From NCBI RefSeq assembly GCF_003402475.1, contig NZ_BFAB01000010.1, forward strand, positions 62,001 to 126,000: 64,000 nucleotides of DNA, in the 5' to 3' direction. The translations under genes were made by a program, and so were the position numbers. The notes under the pieces are model-generated. The model had not been told where the DNA came from and did not search any database. It saw nothing but the letters and a program-made list of their open reading frames with translations. This document shows, piece after piece, positions 27,273 through 36,106 of this stretch. Source of the DNA: Mycobacterium sp. MFM001 (lineage in GTDB: Bacteria > Actinomycetota > Actinomycetes > Mycobacteriales > Mycobacteriaceae). Position 1 is the first letter of the stretch; every line of letters starts with the position of its first letter.

Positions 27273-27290
27273 ACCAACCGCCCGGTTGGT
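27273..27290 (+). promoter_or_regulatory. Palindromic operator before fadE20 (TetR-type candidate)
   Basis: ACCAACCG-CC-CGGTTGGT is a perfect 8-bp inverted repeat, 42 bp before the fadE20 ATG and touching a TATATG -10 candidate at 27290-27295. AnnAAC/GTTnnT palindromes of this sort are typical TetR-family sites upstream of mycobacterial lipid-degradation genes. Confidence 0.6.
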
Positions 27291-27332
27291 ATATGTTGGG
27301 CGGCAGAGTCCCCATTCGCCGGAGGTTGATCC

Positions 27333-28493
27333 ATGGGTAGCGCCGTCAAATATGAGCGCACGCTGTTCGAGCCCGAGCATGACCTGTTCCGCGAGGCCTA
27401 CCGCGCCTTTCTGGACCGCCACGTCGCGCCCTTCCACGACGAGTGGGAGAAAGCCAAGATCGTCGACCGCGGGGTGTGGCTGGAGGCCGGTAAGCAGGGC
27501 TTCCTGGGCATGGCGGTGCCCGAGGAGTACGGCGGCGGCGGCAACCCCGACTTCCGTTACAACACGATCATCACCGAGGAGACCACCCGGGGCCGCTACA
27601 GCGGCATCGGCTTCGGGCTGCACAACGACGTCGTCGCGCCGTATCTGCTGCGGTTGTGCAACGACGAGCAGAAGCAGCGCTGGCTGCCGAAGTTCTGCAC
27701 GGGGGAGCTGATCACCGCGATCGCGATGACCGAGCCCGGCACCGGCAGCGACCTGCAGGGCATCAAGACCCGCGCGGTCAAAGAGGGCGACCACTACGTG
27801 CTCAACGGCTCCAAGACGTTCATCACCAACGGCATCAACTCAGACCTGGTGATCGTGGTGGCCCAGACCGACCCCGACAAAGGCGCGCAAGGCTTTTCGC
27901 TGCTGGTCGTCGAACGCGGCATGGAGGGATTCGAGCGCGGCCGGCATCTGGACAAGATCGGCCTGGACGCCCAGGACACCGCAGAGTTGTCGTTCACCGA
28001 CGTGCACGTGCCCGCGGAAAACCTGCTCGGGCAGGAGGGCATGGGCTTCATCTACCTGATGCAGAACCTGCCGCAGGAGCGCATCTCGATCGCGATCATG
28101 GCGGCCACCGCGATGGAGACCGTGCTCGAGCAGACCGTGCAATACACCAAGGAGCGCAAGGCTTTTGGCCGGCCGATCGGCAGCTTCCAGAACAGCCGGT
28201 TCCTGCTGGCCGAGTTGGCCACCGAGGCCACCGTGGTGCGGATGATGGTCGACGAGTTCATCCGGCTGCACTTGGAGGAGAAGCTGACCGCCGAGCAGGC
28301 CGCGATGGCCAAGTGGTACTCCACCGAAAAGCAGGTGCACCTGATCGACCGTTGCCTGCAGTTGCACGGCGGCTACGGCTACATGCGCGAATACCCCATC
28401 GCCCGGGCCTATCTCGACGCGCGGGTGCAGACCATCTACGGCGGCACCACCGAGATCATGAAGGAGATCATCGGCCGCGGCCTCGGCGTCTAG
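27333..28493 (+). CDS. fadE20: Acyl-CoA dehydrogenase FadE20
   Basis: A flavoprotein of 386 aa catalysing alpha,beta-dehydrogenation of acyl-CoA in beta-oxidation. The FAD/substrate signature AMTEPGTGSDLQGI is at about 131-144, and KTFITNGINSD follows. At the C-terminus the usual Glu of medium-chain enzymes is replaced (YGGTTEIM). Glu249 in LPQERIS aligns instead with the catalytic Glu of long-chain and isovaleryl-CoA dehydrogenases. ATG 27333 follows GGAGG. It matches Rv2724c and converges with the TerC gene (4-bp overlap). Confidence 0.93.
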   Translation: MGSAVKYERTLFEPEHDLFREAYRAFLDRHVAPFHDEWEKAKIVDRGVWLEAGKQGFLGMAVPEEYGGGGNPDFRYNTIITEETTRGRYSGIGFGLHNDVVAPYLLRLCNDEQKQRWLPKFCTGELITAIAMTEPGTGSDLQGIKTRAVKEGDHYVLNGSKTFITNGINSDLVIVVAQTDPDKGAQGFSLLVVERGMEGFERGRHLDKIGLDAQDTAELSFTDVHVPAENLLGQEGMGFIYLMQNLPQERISIAIMAATAMETVLEQTVQYTKERKAFGRPIGSFQNSRFLLAELATEATVVRMMVDEFIRLHLEEKLTAEQAAMAKWYSTEKQVHLIDRCLQLHGGYGYMREYPIARAYLDARVQTIYGGTTEIMKEIIGRGLGV

Positions 28494-29677
28494 CCTTCGT
28501 TGTAGCCGTCGTGGGCCCGGTGGGCCCGCTCGAGCAGTTCCATCAGCTCGTCGGATTCCCGGATTCGCGCGCGGTATTTCATTGGCAGCGCTTTGATCTG
28601 GTCCTCTTCGCCCACTAGCCGGGAGAAGATCTTCTCCCGCTCGACCGGATCGACCTCGTAGTGGCGGTCCAGGTACTCCGTCGCGTGCCGGCGGGCGTTG
28701 GCGACGGTGTTCTGCACCCGGCCGCGCTCCGAGGTCAGCGACGCCACGGTCGTGATCACCAGGATGACGACGATCACCGTCAGCGAGACGGTGGTGCTGA
28801 CCTCGCCGACCGGAACGGGCTTGCCGCCGTTGATGAATGGGACGTTGTTCTCGTGCAGCGCCTGCAGCATCAGCTTGACGCCGATGAAGCCCAGAATGCC
28901 CGCCAAGCCGTAGGACAGGTAGATCAAGCGGTCCAGCAGACCGTCGATCAAAAAGTACAGCTGCCGAAGACCCAAGAGCGAGAACGCCGTAGCGCTGAAG
29001 ATCAGGTAGACGTTCTGAGTCAGACCGAACAACGCCGGGATCGAGTCGAAGGCGAACAACAAGTCGCTGCCGCCGACCGCGACCATCACCAGCAGCATCG
29101 GCGTCATCACCCGCTTGCCGTTTTCGACGATGAACAACCGGTCGCCGTCGTAGCGATCGGACGTGCGCAGGAAACGCTTGGCAATACGGATGACCGCAAG
29201 GTCCGCGGTACGTCCCTCCGACGCCGTCGGCCTGGCGAGGTTGCCCGCGGTGATCAGCAGGACGACACCGAAAAGGTAGAACGCCCAACCGAACAGGGTG
29301 ATGAACGCGGCGCCCAGGAAGATGAATCCGGTGCGCGCCACCATCGCGACCACGATGCCGAACAACAGCACTTTCTGCTGGGCGGCCCGCGGTACGGCGA
29401 AACTACCGATGATCACCAAAAAGACGAACAGGTTGTCGACGGAAAGCGCTTCGTTACTCAAGTAACAGGCGAAATATTCGACGCCCATCGTGACGTCACC
29501 GAAGATCATCACGGCGACGCCGAAAAGCATTGCGATTCCCAGATAGGACGCCGACCAGACGGCGGCCTCAGGTAGCGTCGGCGCGTGCGATTTACGCACA
29601 TGGAAGAAATAGTCGAACGCCGTCAGGCCGATGAGTATGACGATGGTCAGGGTCCAGACCAGCGCGGAAACACCCAT
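28490..29677 (-). CDS. TerC-family membrane protein (metal export or tellurite resistance type), Rv2723-like
   Basis: A 395-aa integral membrane protein of the TerC/Alx family, which exports Mn2+ or helps load metal into exported proteins in other bacteria. About nine helices are seen. Family acidic motifs are NEALSVDNLFVF near residue 75 and GGSDLLFAFDSIPA near 215. The tail after about residue 330 is cytoplasmic and charged. ATG 29677 follows AGGAGG. A longer upstream frame has no ribosome site. Substrate not proven here. Confidence 0.9.
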   Translation of the reverse strand: MGVSALVWTLTIVILIGLTAFDYFFHVRKSHAPTLPEAAVWSASYLGIAMLFGVAVMIFGDVTMGVEYFACYLSNEALSVDNLFVFLVIIGSFAVPRAAQQKVLLFGIVVAMVARTGFIFLGAAFITLFGWAFYLFGVVLLITAGNLARPTASEGRTADLAVIRIAKRFLRTSDRYDGDRLFIVENGKRVMTPMLLVMVAVGGSDLLFAFDSIPALFGLTQNVYLIFSATAFSLLGLRQLYFLIDGLLDRLIYLSYGLAGILGFIGVKLMLQALHENNVPFINGGKPVPVGEVSTTVSLTVIVVILVITTVASLTSERGRVQNTVANARRHATEYLDRHYEVDPVEREKIFSRLVGEEDQIKALPMKYRARIRESDELMELLERAHRAHDGYNEG

Positions 29678-29817
29678 GTCAGATGCTTTTCCTCCTGTGG
29701 CGTTCCGCGCTGAGCCCTTCCGGCACGGTAACGCACCCCTCGTGAATGTGCAGCGCACCGACCGCGACACCGACGCAGTCGGGCATCATTTCGACATCGG
29801 CTGGATATCTGTTTCCG

Positions 29818-29823
29818 TAATGT
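29818..29823 (+). promoter_or_regulatory. -10 element (TAATGT) for the leaderless LGFP gene
   Basis: TAATGT ends exactly 7 nt before ATG 29831, supporting that start over the internal GTG at 29903. Confidence 0.5.
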
Positions 29824-29830
29824 CTGCGAT

Positions 29831-31867
29831 ATGACTTCGCAATTCTCGTTGCGCTGGCGCAAAGTAGTGGAGCCCCGCGACGATGCGGGCTTTGGAGGTG
29901 TGGTGAGACGGCAGCAACGGCGATTCGGCGCGGCGGTGCGGCATGTGACGCTCGGTGTGGCGGCAGTGGCGTTGGGCGCTTTCCTGGTGATGCCCACTGC
30001 GGCGGCGTCTCCGGAAAGCGACGCCGACGACGCGATCACCGCCGCCTGGGAGGCAGCCGGCGGCGAGAACTCCGACCTCGGCGCCAAGCAGGGCGACGTC
30101 TACGCCGTCGGCGCCGGGTTCGCCCAAGACTTCGAGCACGGCAAGATCTTCTTCACGCCGCAGACGGGTGCGCGGTCGATATATGGCGCGGTGCTCGACA
30201 AATACCAGTCGCTGGGCGGACCCGCGGGCAGCGACCTTGGCTTCCCGACCATCGACGAGGTGCCGGGCCTGGCCGGACCCGACAGCAGGGTCAGCACGTT
30301 TTCGGCCAGCGACAAGCCGGTGATCTTCTGGACACCCGAGCACGGCGCGTTCGTGGTGCGCGGCGCGATGAACGCGGCCTGGGACAAGCTGGGTAGCTCC
30401 GGCGGCGTGCTCGGCGTGCCGGTCGGCGACGAAACCTACGACGGCGAAGTCGCCACCCAACCGTTCAGCGGCGGCAAAGTCTCCTGGAACCGGCTGACCA
30501 AGACGTTCACCACAACCCCGCCGGAGCTGGCGCAGCAGCTCGCGGACCTGCAGGTCCCGATCGACCCGAGCGCGGCCATCAACATGGCCTGGCGCGCGGC
30601 CGGCGGGGAGTCCGGTCCGCTGGGCGCCAAACAGGGTGGGCAGTACCCGATCGGCGACGACGGGCTGGCCCAGAACTTCGCCGGCGGCAAGGTTTTCTTC
30701 AGCCCCGCCACCGGCGCCAACGCCGTCGAAAGCGACATCCTGGCCAAATACGAGTCGCTGGGCGGGCCGGCCGGCAGCGACCTGGGTTTCCCCACCGCCA
30801 ACGAGGCCGACGGCGGGATCAAGCCGGCCAGTCGAATCAGCACGTTCTCGGCCAGCGACAAGCCGGTGATCTTCTGGACGTCCGACCACGGCGCGTTCGT
30901 GGTGCGCGGCGCCATGAAGGCTGCCTGGGACAAACTCGGCGGCGCCACCGGCAAGCTCGGCGCGCCGGTGGGCGACCAGAGCGTGGACCGCGACGTGGTC
31001 AGCCAAAAGTTCACCGGCGGCAAGATCGCCTGGGACCGCGCGAAGAACACCTTCAGCACCGAGCCGGCGAACCTGGCGTCGTCGCTGTCCGGCCTGCAGA
31101 TACCCGGACAGAACGCGCCGGCCGGTCCGGCACGGCCCGCCGGCACCGGCGCCGGCGCCGGCCCCGGGCATGCGTGGCACTGGTGGTGGCTGCTGGCCAT
31201 CATTCCGGTGCTGCTGCTGATCGGACTGGTTGCGCTGGTCGCCCGCGGGTGGCAGCGGCGGCGGCGCCGCGCTGCCCCGCGCGTCGCGGCGTTCGAGCCC
31301 GAACCCCAACCCGACACGGAGGCCGGCTATGACAGCGCCCCGGAGCCGGATCGGCGCTGGGCCGCCGACGCCGAAGGCGAGCCCGCCACGTCGCCGTTCT
31401 CGCGCGCCTACCCGGAACCTGCGGAGCCGTCGCCGATGGCCGAGGCCGGCCGCCCAGACGCCGGCTGGATGCCCAGAGCCGGCACCGACGTGGCCGAGGG
31501 CCTGGTGACGGAGGAAACGCCCAGCGCCGCAACCCCTTCCGAGTTCGGCCAGGACGTGGAGGAGGACGAGGACCCCGACGCCGTGGACACGGCGCCGACG
31601 CGGATTCCCACCGAGAGCGAGCTGCGCTCGGGCCGGCATGCAGCCGCCGACGGAGACACCGAGGAACCCGGCGGGCCTGCCCACCCGGCGATCCACCTTC
31701 CGCTGGACGACCCGGACGAGGCGCCGGAGGGCTACCCGGTCAAGGGTAACGCCAGCTTCGGCCTGTACTACACGCCCGACAGTGCGCTCTACGCCGACGC
31801 GTTCGCCGAAATCTGGTTCGCCAGTGAGGAAATCGCGCAGGTCAACGGTTTCACCCGGGCGGAGTAG
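29831..31867 (+). CDS. LGFP-repeat envelope protein with one transmembrane anchor, Rv2721c-like
   Basis: A 678-aa protein. A hydrophobic signal or anchor at about 38-58 is followed by an extracytoplasmic region of about eight LGFP repeats (SDLGFP, GVLGVPVGD, GPLGAKQGG, GKLGAPVGD and others). Then come a Pro/Ala linker, a transmembrane helix near 450-470 (WWWLLAIIPVLLLIGLVAL) and a long acidic cytoplasmic tail. LGFP repeats occur in mycolate-cell-wall proteins and may bind arabinogalactan. The repeat block contains an internal duplication with a 546-bp period. It converges with lexA 5 bp away. Confidence 0.88.
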   Translation: MTSQFSLRWRKVVEPRDDAGFGGVVRRQQRRFGAAVRHVTLGVAAVALGAFLVMPTAAASPESDADDAITAAWEAAGGENSDLGAKQGDVYAVGAGFAQDFEHGKIFFTPQTGARSIYGAVLDKYQSLGGPAGSDLGFPTIDEVPGLAGPDSRVSTFSASDKPVIFWTPEHGAFVVRGAMNAAWDKLGSSGGVLGVPVGDETYDGEVATQPFSGGKVSWNRLTKTFTTTPPELAQQLADLQVPIDPSAAINMAWRAAGGESGPLGAKQGGQYPIGDDGLAQNFAGGKVFFSPATGANAVESDILAKYESLGGPAGSDLGFPTANEADGGIKPASRISTFSASDKPVIFWTSDHGAFVVRGAMKAAWDKLGGATGKLGAPVGDQSVDRDVVSQKFTGGKIAWDRAKNTFSTEPANLASSLSGLQIPGQNAPAGPARPAGTGAGAGPGHAWHWWWLLAIIPVLLLIGLVALVARGWQRRRRRAAPRVAAFEPEPQPDTEAGYDSAPEPDRRWAADAEGEPATSPFSRAYPEPAEPSPMAEAGRPDAGWMPRAGTDVAEGLVTEETPSAATPSEFGQDVEEDEDPDAVDTAPTRIPTESELRSGRHAAADGDTEEPGGPAHPAIHLPLDDPDEAPEGYPVKGNASFGLYYTPDSALYADAFAEIWFASEEIAQVNGFTRAE

Positions 31868-31872
31868 CCGCC

Positions 31873-32562
31873 TTAGACCTTGCGGATGACGGTGACGACC
31901 TTGCCGAGCACGGCGGCGTCGTTTCCGGGGATGGGATCGAACGCCGGGTTGTGCGGCATCAACCAGATCTGGCCGCCGGTGCGCTTGAACGTCTTGACGG
32001 TGGCCTCGCCGTCGATCATCGCCGCGACGATGTCGCCGTTGTCGGCGACGTTCTGCTGACGCACCACCACCCAGTCACCGTCGCAGATCGCGGCGTCGAC
32101 CATCGAGTCGCCGACCACCCGCAGCAGAAACAGCGCGCCCTCGCCGACCAGTTCGCGCGGCAGCGGAAAGACGTCCTCGACGGCCTCCTCGGCGAGGATC
32201 GGCCCGCCGGCCGCGATGCGCCCCAACACTGGCACAAAAGTTGGCTCCGGCAAGGCATCCGAGCCTGACACGTCGGTGAGCACCGTGGGCCCGGCGGTCT
32301 CGTCGGCGCCGCGGACGTCGACCGCGCGCGGCCGATTCGGGTCCCGGCGCAGATAGCCCTTGCGCTCCAGGGTGCGCAGCTGGTGCGCCACCGAGGACGT
32401 GGACGTCAGTCCGACCGCGTCCCCGATTTCCCTGATGCTCGGCGGGTAGCCGCGGCTGGTGACCGAGGCGCGGATGACGTCCAGGATGGTGCGCTGTCGC
32501 TCGGTCAGGCCGGAATCCGTGGATCGACGGCTGGTACCCGGGGTATCGCTGCGCTCGCTCAT
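31873..32562 (-). CDS. lexA: LexA, SOS repressor
   Basis: The repressor of the SOS regulon, which cleaves itself when RecA filaments form. The protein has 229 aa. The winged HTH covers about 19-78 ([21 protein letters not shown]). The cleavage site is Ala118-Gly119 (GRIAAGGP). The catalytic dyad is Ser153 (GDSM) and Lys190 (ATVKTFK). ATG 32562 is chosen because TACATT lies exactly 7 nt before it. A consensus SOS box lies further upstream, so the gene represses itself. Confidence 0.96.
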   Translation of the reverse strand: MSERSDTPGTSRRSTDSGLTERQRTILDVIRASVTSRGYPPSIREIGDAVGLTSTSSVAHQLRTLERKGYLRRDPNRPRAVDVRGADETAGPTVLTDVSGSDALPEPTFVPVLGRIAAGGPILAEEAVEDVFPLPRELVGEGALFLLRVVGDSMVDAAICDGDWVVVRQQNVADNGDIVAAMIDGEATVKTFKRTGGQIWLMPHNPAFDPIPGNDAAVLGKVVTVIRKV

Positions 32563-32569
32563 AGGAACG

Positions 32570-32575
32570 AATGTA
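32570..32575 (-). promoter_or_regulatory. -10 element (TACATT) for leaderless lexA
   Basis: TACATT on the minus strand lies 7 nt before the lexA ATG. The adjacent SOS box covers its -35 region. Confidence 0.55.
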
Positions 32576-32594
32576 GACCCAATCACGCCGAAGC

Positions 32595-32610
32595 TCAAAC
32601 ATGTGTTCGA
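32595..32610 (-). promoter_or_regulatory. Consensus SOS box in the lexA promoter
   Basis: On the minus strand this reads TCGAACACATGTTTGA, identical to the mycobacterial LexA consensus. It sits about 33-48 bases upstream of the expected lexA transcription start, ideal for autorepression. Confidence 0.9.
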
Positions 32611-32635
32611 GGCGTGTCGCCCGCTCGCCGGGAGC

Positions 32636-32658
32636 TTGTCGGTGGCCCGGGTTACCGT
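32636..32658 (+). promoter_or_regulatory. RecA-NDp (PafBC-type) promoter for chiZ
   Basis: TTGTCGGTG, 8 bp, TACCGT fits the PafBC-dependent promoter pattern exactly and points at chiZ. The start would be about 32665. Confidence 0.8.
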
Positions 32659-32678
32659 CCGAGTCGCAATGCAACAAT

Positions 32679-32736
32679 TCGATCACACGTTCGGAATTCG
32701 AACGCACTATCGATTACAGTTCGAACAGGCGATCGA
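32679..32736 (+). promoter_or_regulatory. Three degenerate SOS boxes in the chiZ leader
   Basis: TCGATCACACGTTCGG (32679-32694), TCGAACGCACTATCGA (32698-32713) and TCGAACAGGCGATCGA (32721-32736) each match TCGAAC-N4-GTTYGA with one to three changes. They are spaced 19 and 23 bp apart. They lie between the PafBC promoter and the chiZ start, so LexA could block elongation or a second promoter. Confidence 0.6.
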
Positions 32737-32762
32737 TACGGCATCGACGGAAGGGGCACCAC

Positions 32763-33233
32763 ATGACTATCATCGAGACAATCCGGCCGGACCTGCCGCG
32801 CCGAGCTCGGCCGATGCGGGTTGGCCCCGCCGGCCAGCGTGACCGGCGGCCACGCGGTCCGCGGCCGTCGCGGCCGGCCGTCGCGCCGCCGCACTACCGG
32901 GGCACCGGCGTGTCGATGTCCGTTGCGCCGCACCGGCCGCGGTCGATCACGCCGGCAACCACGGTGGCGCTGGCCCTGCTCGCCGCGCTCATCACGGTGT
33001 GGCTCGGGATCGTCGCCCAGTTCGGCGCGGCGGTGCAGGGGGGTGCCGCGGGCCAGGTGCCCGACCGGCTCGCCGTGGTGCGGGTCGAGCCGGGGGAGAC
33101 GCTCTCGCATCTGGCCGCACGGGTGGCGCCGGACGCACCCGCCGGGCAGGTGGCCGAGCGGATCCGGCAACTCAACGGCCTCGAAACCGCGTCGGTGGCG
33201 GCGGGTCAGACCCTGATCGCGCCGGTGGGCTGA
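32763..33233 (+). CDS. chiZ: SOS-induced cell division inhibitor with LysM domain (ChiZ/Rv2719c-like)
   Basis: A 156-aa membrane protein. A basic, disordered N-terminus (about 1-60, many Arg and Pro) precedes one transmembrane helix near 64-88 and a C-terminal LysM-like domain ([16 protein letters not shown] ... GQTLIAPVG). M. tuberculosis ChiZ is a DNA-damage-induced protein with the same layout; its overproduction blocks cell division and affects the cell wall. ATG 32763 follows GGAAGGGG. It is divergent from lexA, as in M. tuberculosis. Confidence 0.88.
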   Translation: MTIIETIRPDLPRRARPMRVGPAGQRDRRPRGPRPSRPAVAPPHYRGTGVSMSVAPHRPRSITPATTVALALLAALITVWLGIVAQFGAAVQGGAAGQVPDRLAVVRVEPGETLSHLAARVAPDAPAGQVAERIRQLNGLETASVAAGQTLIAPVG

Positions 33234-33336
33234 CAGCGCCGTGCACGGCAGCACGACGCTGGGCCTATCTGGTCGCGCGCGGGTACGCTCGGGATGTTCT
33301 GAGGTACCCGGCTATCAGCGCGGCGAAGGAGCGGCC

Positions 33337-33801
33337 ATGCACTGTCCGTTCTGTCGTCACCCGGATTCCAGGGTGGTCGACTCCCGGGAAACCGACGAAG
33401 GTCAGGCCATCCGGCGCCGCAGGTCATGTCCCGAGTGCGGGCGGCGGTTCACCACCGTCGAAACCGCGGTCCTCGCGGTGGTCAAGCGCAGCGGGGTCAC
33501 CGAGCCATTCAGCCGGGAGAAGGTCATCAGCGGCGTGCGCCGGGCCTGCCAGGGCCGCCAGGTCGACGACGACGCGCTGAACCTGCTGGCCCAGCAGGTC
33601 GAAGACACCGTCCGCGCCAAGGGATCGCCGGAGGTGCCCAGCCACGAGGTCGGCCTGGCGATCCTGGGGCCGCTGCGCGAACTCGACGAGGTGGCATACC
33701 TGCGGTTCGCCTCGGTGTACCGGTCCTTTTCCTCCGCAGACGATTTCGAGCGCGAGATCGAGGCGCTGCGCGCGCATCGCAAGGTTTCGGCGCCCGGCTG
33801 A
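33337..33801 (+). CDS. nrdR: NrdR, repressor of ribonucleotide reductase genes
   Basis: A 154-aa regulator with an N-terminal zinc ribbon (C3, C6, C31, C34; CPFC and [10 protein letters not shown]) and an ATP-cone domain (about 49-139) that senses ATP/dATP. When dATP is high it represses nrd genes. ATG 33337 follows GAAGGAG; the upstream frame is rejected. It follows chiZ, linking two DNA-synthesis-stress genes. Confidence 0.96.
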   Translation: MHCPFCRHPDSRVVDSRETDEGQAIRRRRSCPECGRRFTTVETAVLAVVKRSGVTEPFSREKVISGVRRACQGRQVDDDALNLLAQQVEDTVRAKGSPEVPSHEVGLAILGPLRELDEVAYLRFASVYRSFSSADDFEREIEALRAHRKVSAPG

Positions 33802-33808
33802 GCTTGCT

Positions 33809-33855
33809 GGTGGCGACCCGTTGCGGCCGGCTTCGCCGACCTTGCGATCGCCGCT
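33809..33855. repeat. Dispersed 47-bp palindromic repeat, copy 1
   Basis: An imperfect palindrome beginning GGTGGCGACCCG and ending TTGCGATCGCCGCT. It shares 38 of 47 positions by eye with the copy at 41358-41404. It lies between nrdR and the nitrobindin gene and ends on that gene's -10 element. Similar sequences are familiar from many mycobacterial intergenic regions. Confidence 0.6.
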
Positions 33856-33860
33856 AGGCT
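33855..33860 (+). promoter_or_regulatory. -10 element (TAGGCT) for leaderless nitrobindin gene
   Basis: TAGGCT lies 6 nt before ATG 33867. Confidence 0.45.
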
Positions 33861-33866
33861 TCGTGC

Positions 33867-34352
33867 ATGCCGCCCGACTTGCATCCCGACCTGAAAGAGC
33901 TTGCGCCGCTGCTAGGCACCTGGACGGGCCGGGGGTCGGGGAAATATCCGACCATCGAGCCGTTCGACTATCTCGAGGAAGTCGTGTTCGGCCATGTCGG
34001 CAAGCCGTTTCTCGCCTACGGGCAAAAGACCAAGGCCGCTGCCGATGGCAAGCCTCTGCACGCCGAAACGGGATACCTGCGAGTGCCGCAACCCGGTCAT
34101 GTCGAGCTGGTGCTGGCCCACCCCAGCGGGATCACCGAGATCGAGGTCGGCACCTACACCGCGGACGGCGACGTCATCGACATCGAGCTGACCGCATCGA
34201 CGATCGGCCTGACACCCACCGCCAAAGAGGTGACGGCGCTTGGCCGCCGCTTCCGCGTCGACGGCGACGAGCTGTCATATTCGGTGCAGATGGGGGCGGT
34301 CGGCCAGCCATTGCAGAACCACCTCAGCGCGGTGCTGCGCCGTAGCGACTAG
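33867..34352 (+). CDS. Nitrobindin-like heme protein, Rv2717c-like
   Basis: A 161-aa ten-strand beta-barrel protein of the nitrobindin (THAP4/FABP-like) family. It binds ferric heme and reacts with NO or peroxynitrite. The family's GTW-x-G-x-G motif is [16 protein letters not shown] at 16-31. The likely axial heme ligand is His152 ([10 protein letters not shown]). It probably detoxifies peroxynitrite or senses NO. It starts leaderless at ATG 33867 and overlaps the convergent PhzF gene by 4 bp. Confidence 0.9.
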   Translation: MPPDLHPDLKELAPLLGTWTGRGSGKYPTIEPFDYLEEVVFGHVGKPFLAYGQKTKAAADGKPLHAETGYLRVPQPGHVELVLAHPSGITEIEVGTYTADGDVIDIELTASTIGLTPTAKEVTALGRRFRVDGDELSYSVQMGAVGQPLQNHLSAVLRRSD

Positions 34353-35035
34353 ACGAAGTGCGTGACGCCGTCGTCGACCACCCGACCGGCAACGCGAACC
34401 CATCCCTCCGGGTGCCAGGTTGTCTCGATCACCGATCCCTTGCCTTGGACGATGGTCAGGTCGCGGCTCAGGTAGTCGGTGATGCGTACCGCCGCCGACC
34501 CGGTCGCTTCGTCCTCGGGGACGCCCAGGCCGGGCGCAAACATCCTGGCGCGCAACGATCCCGCCGCCTCGTCGGTCCAGGCCCACAGGTAGTGGCCGAT
34601 GTCGTCGGGAAAGTCGGCGGGGTCGGCGGAGGCCAGCTCGTCCAGCGACTCGAGATCGTGGATCGCCATTTCGGGAGCCCATTCCGAGCGGGCGTGGATG
34701 GCGGTGACGTCGTCGTCGTAGCTCACCTGCACGATGCCGGCCGGCAGTTGCAGGGTACGGATCGGCGTGCCCCGCTGGCGCAGCCACCACGACAGTCCCA
34801 CCGACGGGTGTCCGGCGAACGCGAGCTCGCTCATCGGCGTGTAGATACGGGCATGCGCGGTCGTCAACCCGGGCGCGGGCAGGTCAACGAATATCGTTTC
34901 GCTGTAACCCAATTGGCGTGACAGCCGCTGCCGGTCGTGGACATTAACGCTGCCGGCATCGATGACACCGAGCGGATTGCCGAAATTGCCGGCCGAGTCG
35001 GTGAAAACGCGCAACACCGTCACGTCGATGCTCAT
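34349..35035 (-). CDS. PhzF-family protein, Rv2716-like
   Basis: A 228-aa protein of the PhzF/diaminopimelate epimerase-like isomerase superfamily. The start [24 protein letters not shown] and the motif [13 protein letters not shown] are typical. The C-terminal lobe has [16 protein letters not shown]. No substrate can be named. A TAGGCT -10 at 35047-35042 lies 6 nt before the ATG. Confidence 0.87.
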   Translation of the reverse strand: MSIDVTVLRVFTDSAGNFGNPLGVIDAGSVNVHDRQRLSRQLGYSETIFVDLPAPGLTTAHARIYTPMSELAFAGHPSVGLSWWLRQRGTPIRTLQLPAGIVQVSYDDDVTAIHARSEWAPEMAIHDLESLDELASADPADFPDDIGHYLWAWTDEAAGSLRARMFAPGLGVPEDEATGSAAVRITDYLSRDLTIVQGKGSVIETTWHPEGWVRVAGRVVDDGVTHFV

Positions 35036-35041
35036 GGGGTG

Positions 35042-35047
35042 AGCCTA
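35042..35047 (-). promoter_or_regulatory. -10 element (TAGGCT) for the leaderless PhzF gene
   Basis: TAGGCT on the minus strand, 6 nt before ATG 35035. Confidence 0.45.
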
Positions 35048-35061
35048 CGACGCCGCGACAT

Positions 35062-36072
35062 TCAGGTGGCGCTGCGTTCGTCGGAGCCCATGGCGTTCAA
35101 CACCGCAACCCGGGTGTCGCGCGAACCGGAGACCGTCCCGGCGCCACCGCCGTTGCGCAGCAACTCGCGCAGCGCGGCGTGGTCGCACTCGGCGGGCTCG
35201 GTGGTATCGATGAATCGCTCGACGACTTCAATGAAGCGGTCGGGGTCGTCGTGGAACGGGAAATGCCCGGAGCGCTCGAAGATCTCCAGCCGCGAACCGG
35301 GCATCGCGGCGTGTGCCATCCAGGCGTGGCTGACCGGCACCACCACATCGTCGGTGCCCCAAATGATCTGCGTCGGAATGGATTCCATCAAATAACATCG
35401 GTCCAGCACGGTGACCATCTGACCGCGCCAGTCCACCACGGCGCGCAGGGTGCGGGTGAACGCCGAGGATGCCATCGGCTCGGGCAGGTCGGCCAGTATT
35501 CGCAGCACGTCCGGCAAGTCGCGGCCCAGCGCGGTGGAGCCCAGCAGCAGGCCCGCCGCGCGACCCGCGATCTGCACGGCCGGCAGCACCAGCGGCAGCC
35601 GCAGCAGCGCCAGCGCCTCGGCGCCCAGCGGCAGCGAGGCCAGTCGCAGCACCAGGTTCACGTCCTTGGTGATACCGCCGGCGCCGACCAGCACCAGCCG
35701 TTCGACCAATTGCGGGAATTGGTAGGCGAATTGCATCGCCACCCCGCCGCCCAGCGAATGGCCCACCACGGTGACGCGCTCGATGTCGAGCACCGACAAC
35801 AGGTCTCGCATCCCGTTGGCGTAGGCCGCGGCCGAATAGTCGGCGCGCGGCTTGTCCGACTGCCCGTGGCCGAGCAGGTCGACCGCGATCACGGTGAACC
35901 GCTGCGCGAGCCGGGCGTGTACCGGCCCCCACGTGGTCGAGTTGTCGCCGATCCCGTGGATCAGCAGAATGACCGGCCCGGAGCCCGCTATTCGGTAGGC
36001 CCGCCGATACCCGTGGATGGTGCGGAACTGCAGTGACGGCGTGACCTCACGCACCGGGCGGAGTCTGGTCAT
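35062..36072 (-). CDS. Alpha/beta hydrolase, Rv2715-like
   Basis: A 336-aa alpha/beta hydrolase. The oxyanion region is LLIHGIGDNSTTW. The nucleophile elbow is GHSLGGG (Ser near 117). The catalytic Asp lies in GTDDVVV and the His in SGHFPFHDDP. The family includes esterases and C-C hydrolases; the lid region AEALALLRLPLVLPAVQIAG is hydrophobic, suggesting a lipid-like substrate. ATG 36072 has TACAGT 7 nt upstream. Confidence 0.9.
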   Translation of the reverse strand: MTRLRPVREVTPSLQFRTIHGYRRAYRIAGSGPVILLIHGIGDNSTTWGPVHARLAQRFTVIAVDLLGHGQSDKPRADYSAAAYANGMRDLLSVLDIERVTVVGHSLGGGVAMQFAYQFPQLVERLVLVGAGGITKDVNLVLRLASLPLGAEALALLRLPLVLPAVQIAGRAAGLLLGSTALGRDLPDVLRILADLPEPMASSAFTRTLRAVVDWRGQMVTVLDRCYLMESIPTQIIWGTDDVVVPVSHAWMAHAAMPGSRLEIFERSGHFPFHDDPDRFIEVVERFIDTTEPAECDHAALRELLRNGGGAGTVSGSRDTRVAVLNAMGSDERSAT

Positions 36073-36079
36073 GTCGCCA

Positions 36080-36085
36080 ACTGTA
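36080..36085 (-). promoter_or_regulatory. -10 element (TACAGT) for the leaderless hydrolase gene
   Basis: TACAGT on the minus strand, 7 nt before ATG 36072. Confidence 0.45.
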
Positions 36086-36106
36086 TTGCGCCGCCCGGCG
36101 CGGCGC

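Noticed and set aside
29678-29830. Possible manganese (yybP-ykoY) riboswitch before the TerC-like gene
   Set aside because: The minus strand has a weak GAGGGG...CCG pattern but not the conserved core loops, so I do not claim it.
35785-35800. TTGTCGGTG on the minus strand as a PafBC promoter
   Set aside because: It lies inside a coding region and lacks TANNNT at 8 bp.
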